DNA of 29,412 nucleotides from DATJHM01 sp035493895 (GTDB taxonomy: Bacteria; Chloroflexota; Ktedonobacteria; Ktedonobacterales; Ktedonobacteraceae): contig DATJHM010000072.1 of NCBI GenBank assembly GCA_035493895.1, positions 1 to 29,412 on the forward strand. Reading direction: 5' to 3'. Positions 1 to 6,161 of the stretch are shown piece by piece. The first letter of the stretch is position 1, and every line of letters begins with the position of its first letter. A model generated the notes under the pieces. That model had not been told where the DNA came from, did not search any database, and saw only the letters and a program-made list of their open reading frames with translations. The position numbers and the translations under genes were made by a program.

Positions 1-95
1 GTTTGATCCTCTTTCTCCATCGGTACAACCTTGAACAGGCAAACGTTTTTCTGTGAACCATTCCCAAGATTTGTAAACTGCCAGAGGAGACGACA

Positions 96-896
96 ATGGA
101 CACCTATCGCGATCAAACGTACCTCTTGAAAAGTCAGTATAAGGATGCAACAAACTTCGGTGCCCGCGTTGATTTGCACAGGCGCTTTCGCGTCAACAAA
201 TACGGATTTCATCGCTGGGTCTTTGACCATTTCAAACTCGGTGAGGGAAGCAAACTCCTGGAACTGGGCTGCGGACCTGGCGGATTCTGGCACAGCAACA
301 GGGAGCGCGTGCCAGCAAGCTGGCAAATCACGCTGACGGACTTCTCGCCAGGAATGCTCCAGGATGCGCGAAAGCTTCTAGGCGAGGAGCGCTTCGCCTA
401 CGAGATCGCCGACGCTCAGAAGCTGCCCTTTGCAGATGCGAGCTTTGACGCTGTAATTGCCAATCACATGCTCTATCATATTCCGGACTTGCCAGAAGCG
501 CTGGGCGAAATCCGGCGTGTCCTCAAACCATCAGGACACTTCTACGCCACGACCTTTGGCCGTAAGCATATGCGCGAACTAGACGAACTGGTCTGGAAGT
601 CCTGGCCCAATAGCCCCTGGAAAGGATTAGGGGAAAGCTCTCCTTTCATTCTGGAGAATGGACAGGAGCAACTGGCTCCCTTCTTTGCTCAGATTACGCT
701 CGATACCTATGAGGATGCCCTCGAAGTTACAGAGACCGAGCCGCTGGCGGCATACGCGTTTTCGCTCAGACTCGGCGCACTACTCACTACAGAGATGCGC
801 GAGTCATTTCTCAACCTCATCCAACAAGAGCTGGCTGCGCGGGGGACTATCCATATTACTAAGGCTTCAGGCATGTTTGTGTCTCATAAGACCTGA
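96..896 (+). CDS. Class I SAM-dependent methyltransferase
   Basis: A 266-residue cytoplasmic protein with the methyltransferase type 11 fold. The SAM-binding glycine loop ELGCGPGG lies at residues 56-63, an acidic strand end (TLTDFSPGM) follows at about 79-87, and the motif DAQKLPFADASFDAVIANHMLYHI around 105-128 is typical of small-molecule methyltransferases of the UbiE/type 11 group. These motifs are seen directly; the substrate is not predictable. The start is well supported: GAGGAGA at 84-90 sits five bases before the ATG. The gene stands alone, is convergent with the next gene, and the two share a hairpin at 1019-1047. Confidence 0.9.
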   Translation: MDTYRDQTYLLKSQYKDATNFGARVDLHRRFRVNKYGFHRWVFDHFKLGEGSKLLELGCGPGGFWHSNRERVPASWQITLTDFSPGMLQDARKLLGEERFAYEIADAQKLPFADASFDAVIANHMLYHIPDLPEALGEIRRVLKPSGHFYATTFGRKHMRELDELVWKSWPNSPWKGLGESSPFILENGQEQLAPFFAQITLDTYEDALEVTETEPLAAYAFSLRLGALLTTEMRESFLNLIQQELAARGTIHITKASGMFVSHKT

Positions 897-977
897 TTAC
901 AGAAACCTGGAAATACCCACTCATATCATTCTTTTTTTCACCACTATCTGTCCGGGTAGCCTCACGACGGCGTTCCC

Positions 978-1004
978 GGGCGCAGACAAGCTGCGCCTCT
1001 ACAG
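978..1004 (-). repeat. Intergenic hairpin repeat, CAG-stem variant
   Basis: Read on the minus strand this is CTGTAGAGGCG, eleven bases, then CGCCC. GGCGCAG and CTGCGCC pair around a five-base loop (979-985 with 991-997). The flanks and spacing match the hairpin at 29239-29265 and those at 25891-25953, but the inner stem bases differ in a compensating way. Likely one copy of a small interspersed palindromic family. Confidence 0.55.
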
Positions 1005-1018
1005 GGTAATTTTGATGT

Positions 1019-1047
1019 GTGTGGGAGAGGTTCATCCTCTCCCACAC
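1019..1047. terminator. Hairpin between convergent genes
   Basis: A perfect 12-bp stem (GTGTGGGAGAGG at 1019-1030 with its complement at 1036-1047) closes a TTCAT loop. GGTTTTAT follows on the plus strand and an ATCAAAATT stretch follows shortly on the minus strand. It lies about 120 bases after the methyltransferase and directly after the stop of the minus-strand oxidoreductase, so it probably serves both. Confidence 0.7.
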
Positions 1048-1051
1048 GGTT

Positions 1052-1846
1052 TTATCCCTGGCGAGAATTGCGCCAGCGAACCAGTTTCTCGACGGCATCA
1101 AAATTCCAGGGCGCGCCCATGCCCAGAATTAAATGGGTCACACCGGCTTTCACCAGCGCATCGCGATGCTCATCGCTATCGTCGGGATTCGTTCCGGCGC
1201 TGCGCTCGATTTCCTGCGGATTGCGTCCAACTTCTTTGCACCAGTTATCCAGAATTTCCAGCTTGTGCTGCAAGGTCGCAGGATCGCCAAAACCATGCCA
1301 GATATCGGCATACTGAGCCGTGATACGCAGTGTCTTCTTCTCACCGCCACCACCGATCAGAATGGGAATCGGCGACTGAATAGGCTGAGGAACATCAACT
1401 TCCCAGCGCTTTTTGATAATGGGCATAGCCTCTTCAAGCGCGGCAAGACGGCTACCAGCGGTCCCGAAATCATAGCCGTACTCTTTGTAGTCGCGCTCAA
1501 ACCAGCCAGCGCCAATGCCAAGAATGACGCGACCGCCAGAAATATGATCAACCGTCTTTGCCATATCGGCCAGTAAGGCGGGATTGCGATAGGTGTTGCA
1601 AGACACGAGGCAACCAATTTTCACGCGTGTCGTTAACGTTGCCATCGCGGTCAGGAGCGTCCAGCCCTCAAAATGATTGCCCTGTGGGTCGCCATAGAGA
1701 GGGAAAAAATGGTCCCAGTTGAAAATAGTATCAACGCCAAGCTCCTCGGCCCGGCGAACAGCATTGGCATAATCTTCATAAGAAGTATGCTGTGGATGGA
1801 GCTGTACACCTACGCGAAGAGGGTGGTTCGTCGTTGATGATGTCAT
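1052..1846 (-). CDS. LLM class F420-dependent oxidoreductase
   Basis: A 264-residue luciferase-like monooxygenase family protein (TIM barrel binding F420 or FMN). Recognisable family elements are the N-terminal strand RVGVQLHP, the NWDHFFPLYG segment, CNTYRNPALLADMAKTVD, the signature GGRVILGIGAGWFERDY near residue 105, and PIPILIGGGGEKKTLR. The GIGAGW.E.DY and IGGGGE motifs are typical of the F420-dependent subgroup; substrate unknown. The start is preceded by AAGGAATAAGGTAC. It is divergent from the Gfo/Idh gene and resembles the other LLM gene at 3122-4015, with which it shares the GIGAGW and IGGGGEK.TL blocks. Confidence 0.9.
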   Translation of the reverse strand: MTSSTTNHPLRVGVQLHPQHTSYEDYANAVRRAEELGVDTIFNWDHFFPLYGDPQGNHFEGWTLLTAMATLTTRVKIGCLVSCNTYRNPALLADMAKTVDHISGGRVILGIGAGWFERDYKEYGYDFGTAGSRLAALEEAMPIIKKRWEVDVPQPIQSPIPILIGGGGEKKTLRITAQYADIWHGFGDPATLQHKLEILDNWCKEVGRNPQEIERSAGTNPDDSDEHRDALVKAGVTHLILGMGAPWNFDAVEKLVRWRNSRQG

Positions 1847-1985
1847 GTACCTTATTCCTTTCTCACTAAGAGAAGCTACGATTGGTTATATACTGCTTTA
1901 TTGTAAGCATGTTTGTGCGAAAGAAGCAAGTTTGCGTTGAAAAGAGCATATAATAAAGACATCTAAAGCGGAAGGAACATATGCT
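1847..1985. promoter_or_regulatory. Divergent promoter region
   Basis: This 139-base AT-rich gap separates two divergent starts. On the plus strand TATAAT lies at 1949-1954, 31 bases before the Gfo/Idh start, without a convincing -35 at normal spacing. On the minus strand a TACAAT box preceded 18 bases upstream by TTGCTT is a possible promoter for the oxidoreductase. Only the TATAAT match is strong. Confidence 0.35.
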
Positions 1986-2996
1986 ATGCAAATAAAAGAT
2001 AGATCGACGACCACCCCTGTTCGCTGGGGGATTCTGGGGGCTGCCAATATTGCGGTCAACGCCGTAGCGCCCGCAATCCAGGCCTCTTCTAACGGGCAAC
2101 TGCGCGCAGTGGGGAGCCGGGATGTGCAACGCGCTGCCGAGCGCTTTGCGTTCGCTCCCGATCTGCACATCTATGATACGTATGAGAAGGTGATTGCTGA
2201 TCCGGAGATTGACGCAATCTATATCCCGCTCCCCAATGAGCTGCACACGGAATGGGTGATACGTGCTTTAGAGGCGGGAAAGCATGTGTTGTGCGAGAAG
2301 CCGCTGGCAATCACGGCTGAAGACGGTGCCAGGATGCTTGAGGTGGCGCAGAAGCAGGACAGACTGTTGATGGAGGCGTTTATGTACCGTTTCCATCCGC
2401 AGACGATCTGGGCGTTGGAGCAGGTGCACCGTGGAGAGATTGGTCAGGTGCGTCTGGTACGAGCGTCCTTCGCCTTTCATATTCTCGCTCATCCTGAAAA
2501 TATCCGGCTGAGTGCGGAACTGGCTGGTGGTGCGCTGATGGATATTGGTTGTTATGGCGTGAATATCTGTCGCGCCATCTACGAACAGCCTCCGCAGGTC
2601 GTCGCCGCGCGTATGCATGTGCCACACGCGGCCAGCGTCGATCTGGCAACCAATGCGATTCTCGACTTCGGAGATGGTCGATACGGTATCGTGGATTGTA
2701 GTTTTGAGCAGCCCATGCGCCAGAGTGTGGAGATTATCGGTGAAGAGGGTATTATTACTATTCCCGTGCCCTTTACGCCTGGCTCAGCGGAAGTGGTCGT
2801 GTTTGCCACCAAAAATGGCCGCATGAATGAGCGCCCATTTCCCAAAATCGACCAATATCAGCTTGAAGTGGAGCATTTTGCCGAGTGCATTCGTACACAT
2901 CAGGAACCAGCATTGCGCCTGAGCGAAACGCTCGAGAACATCGTGACGATGGAGGCCATCTTTGAGGCGGCAGGGCAAGATTGGCCGATCGTGTGA
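1986..2996 (+). CDS. Gfo/Idh/MocA family NAD(P)-dependent oxidoreductase
   Basis: A 336-residue dehydrogenase with an N-terminal Rossmann domain (RWGILGAANIA, residues 13-23) and the family hallmark EKPLA at 104-108, whose lysine (K105) is the usual catalytic residue. GALMDIGCYGVNICR supplies the conserved DIGCY segment of the C-terminal alpha/beta domain. The arrangement is closest to the xylose / dihydrodiol dehydrogenase branch, acting on a sugar or cyclic polyol; the exact substrate is not visible. The ATG at 1980 runs into a stop after four codons, so 1986, following GGAAGGAAC, is the start. It is flanked on both sides by LLM-family oxidoreductases. Confidence 0.9.
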   Translation: MQIKDRSTTTPVRWGILGAANIAVNAVAPAIQASSNGQLRAVGSRDVQRAAERFAFAPDLHIYDTYEKVIADPEIDAIYIPLPNELHTEWVIRALEAGKHVLCEKPLAITAEDGARMLEVAQKQDRLLMEAFMYRFHPQTIWALEQVHRGEIGQVRLVRASFAFHILAHPENIRLSAELAGGALMDIGCYGVNICRAIYEQPPQVVAARMHVPHAASVDLATNAILDFGDGRYGIVDCSFEQPMRQSVEIIGEEGIITIPVPFTPGSAEVVVFATKNGRMNERPFPKIDQYQLEVEHFAECIRTHQEPALRLSETLENIVTMEAIFEAAGQDWPIV

Positions 2997-3032
2997 GGTG
3001 TGGCTGAAGTAGCGACAAGATAGATCATGTTG

Positions 3033-3038
3033 TATAGT
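3033..3038 (+). promoter_or_regulatory. Possible -10 box (TATAGT)
   Basis: TATAGT lies 84 bases before the preferred start of the second LLM gene, in a 125-base gap. No good -35 hexamer is visible at 16-18 bases, so this is a weak candidate. Confidence 0.25.
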
Positions 3039-3121
3039 AAAATTCTGGTAGGACTACATACGTACATGCTCTTGCATACTGAGCGCAAGGCATTGAAGTA
3101 TAGATGGAGATATTCATACCC

Positions 3122-4015
3122 ATGGCAACACTCGATTTTGGCATCATGCTGCGGCAGAATGATCCCGGTCACTCAATAGATGAGCTGCTTGACTTTAATA
3201 CGCGCTGTATCGAGCTGGCATCATCGACGCCGGGCTTCACGACGTTATGGCTGGAAGATCATTTCCAGAGTTCGGGCGCTGATTCTCTGGAGTGCCTGAC
3301 GACGTTGAGCTATCTGGCAGCGGCCTATCCGCGCTTCAAAGTTGGCTCGATGGTGCTGGGGCAATCCTATCGCAATCCGGCTCTGCTGGCGAAGATGGCC
3401 GCTAATCTCCAGGCGATTACGCACGGTCGGCTGATCCTGGGTATTGGTGCAGGTTGGAAAGAGGAAGAGTATCGCTCGTACAACTATCCTTTCCCTTCCG
3501 TAGGCACACGTATGGATGAGCTGGAAGAGGCGGTACAGATTCTGCGTGCCCTCTGGACCAGCAATCCGGCCACATTTGTGGGCAAACATTATGCCATCCG
3601 TGAGGCGTATAGTCTGCCGTTGCCAAACCCGCCCATCCCGCTCCTGATTGGCGGAGGTGGAGAGAAACGCACGCTTGGTCTGGTGGCGCGTTACGCCGAC
3701 AGCTATAACTTCAACTCCTGTACCGTGGATGCGTATGCGCACAAAGTTGCGGTATTGAAGCAGCATTGTGAACGCATCGGGCGCAATCCGGCCGAGATTA
3801 CCCTGACCTATCTGAGCACAATCAGCGTCTCCGATGATCCTGGAAAGGTGCAGCGCAGTACAGAGAAGCATCTGATTGCGGGCAACGCCGACGAGGTGAT
3901 TCGTGAGCTTGAGCTGTTCCGCGCGATCGGCGTCAGTCACTGTATGTTCCGCATTCCCGATCTGGAGAACCTGAAGTATTTTGTCGAGCGTATTGTGCCG
4001 CATTTTGCTGCTTGA
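3122..4015 (+). CDS. LLM class F420/flavin-dependent oxidoreductase (second copy type)
   Basis: A luciferase-like monooxygenase family protein of 297 residues from this start. Family motifs: LDFGIMLRQ at the N-terminus, FTTLWLEDHF, QSYRNPALLAKMAANLQ, GRLILGIGAGWKEEEYRSY and IPLLIGGGGEKRTLGL, the same blocks as in the gene at 1052-1846 but clearly diverged. The frame is also open from an ATG at 3104, but GGAG at 3108-3111 is correctly placed for 3122 and little supports 3104. Substrate unknown. It ends before a strong bidirectional hairpin shared with the convergent TIR gene. Confidence 0.88.
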   Translation: MATLDFGIMLRQNDPGHSIDELLDFNTRCIELASSTPGFTTLWLEDHFQSSGADSLECLTTLSYLAAAYPRFKVGSMVLGQSYRNPALLAKMAANLQAITHGRLILGIGAGWKEEEYRSYNYPFPSVGTRMDELEEAVQILRALWTSNPATFVGKHYAIREAYSLPLPNPPIPLLIGGGGEKRTLGLVARYADSYNFNSCTVDAYAHKVAVLKQHCERIGRNPAEITLTYLSTISVSDDPGKVQRSTEKHLIAGNADEVIRELELFRAIGVSHCMFRIPDLENLKYFVERIVPHFAA

Positions 4016-4036
4016 AAGCATGTTTGAGAGATTGTG

Positions 4037-4082
4037 AAAATGCATCTCACAGGCGATAGAAATTCGCTGTGAGATGCATTTT
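4037..4082. terminator. Bidirectional terminator between LLM and TIR genes
   Basis: A 16-bp perfect stem (4037-4052 with 4067-4082; core ATGCATCTCACAG) starts with AAAA and ends with TTTT, so each strand has a U-rich tract after the stem. It lies between two convergent stop codons. Confidence 0.85.
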
Positions 4083-4103
4083 ATATATTGGCTTAGCGGA
4101 AAA

Positions 4104-5783
4104 TTATTTTTCTGGCGCTTGCCATAGCTGAACAAGATAAGGTGCACTCCCTCCATTTCCAGAAGCTATGCGTGTGTGTGTGGGCGACCAGCCAAGTGCA
4201 GATATGTCTGTTATAGACATATCTTCATCAGGTCTATCAATTTTCTGGACGAGTATACCAGTCTGAGCCTGGATAATATGGATACCCTGCTTGTTTGTAC
4301 TTACTGCGATAGAGTTGCCTGTATGCGACCATGCAATGTCACGAATTCCTAATCCCTGCTGTGTAGGGAGCGTATACAATGGAATTGGCGACCCATCGGC
4401 AAGGTTTACTTGCCAGACGGTGTAGTCATTCCCGCCAAATACAACCTGTTTACCATCTGGTGACCATGTAACAGCAAAGAGCCAGCGTGGGGAAGAGCCA
4501 GAAAGCGCTATTATTGTGTTCCCATTTGGAGGGACGGCTTCCCACACACGGAATACCCCATCATAGCCAACAGAGGCAATATACTTGTTATTTGGCGACC
4601 ATGCAACTGCGTATACCCCATTTTTGTGTTCGCTGTAAGTAACAAGCTTCTCTCCCATATTTGCCTCCTCCGCACTCCATACCTGTACACTTGCTGTCAA
4701 AGAGTCGCTACTTGTTTGATCACAGGAGACGATCTTTGTCCCATCTGGTGACCATTGAACGCGGTTGACCCAGGGATGACGAGCGCCAACATCAATCTCA
4801 GTATGTCCGTGGTAGATATAACGTGTTTTCCCACTTTGTGCATTCCAGATGCGAGCGGTGCCGTCTGCACTACCCGATACAATGTATTTGCCATCAGGAG
4901 ACCAGGAAACTCCTTCAACATGATTTGTATGTTCCCCATAGGTGTAGAGCGGCTCTTTTGCATTTGTATCTCCTGTATCCCATACAGGGACGAGAGAGTC
5001 GTCGTTAGCGGTTGCAATGAATCTGCCATCAGGTGACCATGTAAGTGCCCGGATACCGCCTGTATCCTCAAAGGTATTGAGGCGTGTACCTACTGGTGGT
5101 GGTTTTGCTGGTGGTAGCGGTTTTGCAAACAGAACAAATCTGCTTATGACTGCAAACCCTGTAACTACGGTGGTTGCTCCTGCTATCAGTAGCGTGCGTC
5201 GTGATAGGTTTTTCCGCTTCGGGGAAGTGGGGTGAAATGTTTGTGATGGTTGTTGATCTGAGCCAGAGAGAGGTGTGCCAGTTGCTTCAGATGTACCAGG
5301 AGATGAAAGTTGAGTCGGGAATGGAGTAGTGCTGGAGTTTGCTATAATTTTTGTCACATGCGCCCAGGTCGCTTCATACTGCGTTTTGTTCATAGCACTT
5401 AACGGTATGCGCGACGGATTAACAAACTCGAATGCCTCAAGCGCCGTATCTTGATAGTTACATGGTTTGAGCAATACTGGTAAAATTATGACCCCTTCCG
5501 ACTCAGCGGCCGCTAGCAGCGGAGGAAGTTCATTAAAAGCGATAAAGTCAGAAGCGAGGAAATCTGCACTGATCAATAATATTGCCACTCTTGCCTGCTG
5601 AATCGCCTGTTGAATCTCTGCCTGCCGTTTTGCTCCAGGCTGTAGTTTTGTGTCATCCCAAAGGTCAACTCGGTTCTCTCGCACATAGCGGGCGAGGTGA
5701 GTTCGTAGCCGTTCCAAATCTTCACTGTCTTCGCGGCTATAGCTAACAAAAACTTTTGTACGTGCAGAGGGGGAGGATGCCAT
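4104..5783 (-). CDS. TIR domain - membrane segment - WD40 propeller protein
   Basis: A 559-residue protein in three parts. Residues 1-150 form a TIR domain: KVFVSYSREDSE (10-21), DDTKLQPGAKRQAEI, ILLISADFLASDF, and glutamate E85 in the AFNEL segment, where NAD-cleaving TIRs carry their catalytic Glu. Residues 196-220 (RRTLLIAGATTVVTGFAVIS...) are one hydrophobic segment preceded by KRKNLSRR, which predicts TIR inside and the rest outside. Residues 240-555 contain seven WD-type blades, most with a WSPDG-like turn. A Ser/Thr/Pro-rich linker joins TIR to membrane. AGGAG precedes the start. Role unknown: signalling or defence are both possible, and no partner effector is adjacent. NADase activity is inference. 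Confidence 0.9.
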   Translation of the reverse strand: MASSPSARTKVFVSYSREDSEDLERLRTHLARYVRENRVDLWDDTKLQPGAKRQAEIQQAIQQARVAILLISADFLASDFIAFNELPPLLAAAESEGVIILPVLLKPCNYQDTALEAFEFVNPSRIPLSAMNKTQYEATWAHVTKIIANSSTTPFPTQLSSPGTSEATGTPLSGSDQQPSQTFHPTSPKRKNLSRRTLLIAGATTVVTGFAVISRFVLFAKPLPPAKPPPVGTRLNTFEDTGGIRALTWSPDGRFIATANDDSLVPVWDTGDTNAKEPLYTYGEHTNHVEGVSWSPDGKYIVSGSADGTARIWNAQSGKTRYIYHGHTEIDVGARHPWVNRVQWSPDGTKIVSCDQTSSDSLTASVQVWSAEEANMGEKLVTYSEHKNGVYAVAWSPNNKYIASVGYDGVFRVWEAVPPNGNTIIALSGSSPRWLFAVTWSPDGKQVVFGGNDYTVWQVNLADGSPIPLYTLPTQQGLGIRDIAWSHTGNSIAVSTNKQGIHIIQAQTGILVQKIDRPDEDMSITDISALGWSPTHTRIASGNGGSAPYLVQLWQAPEK

Positions 5784-6035
5784 TTTTGTCTGCTCCTGAC
5801 GACGGAACTTCCTCCGAAGTTCTGCTGTAACATTTTAGTTTAAATATCAATAAAATAAGAGATCGCAAATCTCTCTACTTCTATAGACGAGTATTCTGGT
5901 TGTTTTGGAACAGCTTTTATTATGTTTTCCATATATTTGTCGTATGTATTGCTGAATAACTAAAAATAATGTTATGTCAATAAAAATAGCTTTGTTACAG
6001 CCGTATGCTGATCTCCCGTGATTAAGGTGGGAACT

Positions 6036-6077
6036 AGTGTGGCTCTTCATCTATATTTCAGGATAAAGAGCCACACT
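6036..6077. repeat. 12-bp inverted repeat with long loop
   Basis: AGTGTGGCTCTT at 6036-6047 is perfectly complementary to 6066-6077, around an 18-base loop. No U-run follows on either strand, so it is not a standard intrinsic terminator. It may be a regulatory hairpin or a remnant of a small repeat. Confidence 0.5.
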
Positions 6078-6122
6078 GGCAGAATAGCGTACTACAACAA
6101 TTGGTTTATCTTACCGTAGCCT

Positions 6123-6153
6123 CAGGAGATAATCCCCAAGAGATTATCTCCTG
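6123..6153 (-). terminator. Hairpin after the 900-residue gene
   Basis: CAGGAGATAATC (6123-6134) pairs perfectly with 6142-6153 around a seven-base loop, nine bases beyond the stop of the minus-strand gene. The position suits a terminator, but no U-tract follows, so termination could be weak or the hairpin could protect the mRNA end. Confidence 0.5.
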
Positions 6154-6161
6154 CAATTTGA

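Larger units (their letters stand above)
5784..6161. other. Intergenic region with hairpins, no gene seen
   Basis: An AT-rich gap upstream of the TIR gene and downstream of the 900-residue gene. It contains AGAGAT-N5-ATCTCT at 5858-5874 close to a weak minus-strand promoter candidate (TTGCGA, 16 bases, TATTTA), plus two longer inverted repeats listed separately. I see no convincing coding frame. Confidence 0.6.

Noticed and set aside
3245..4156. Long open frame on the minus strand opposite the second LLM gene
   Set aside because: The plus-strand frame has clear LLM motifs and the minus-strand product has no recognisable features; it also crosses the bidirectional terminator.
5118..5198. Twin-arginine signal in the TIR-WD40 protein (SRRTLL before a hydrophobic stretch)
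   Set aside because: It is internal, about 195 residues from the start and after a folded TIR domain, so a stop-transfer or signal-anchor segment is more likely than Tat export.
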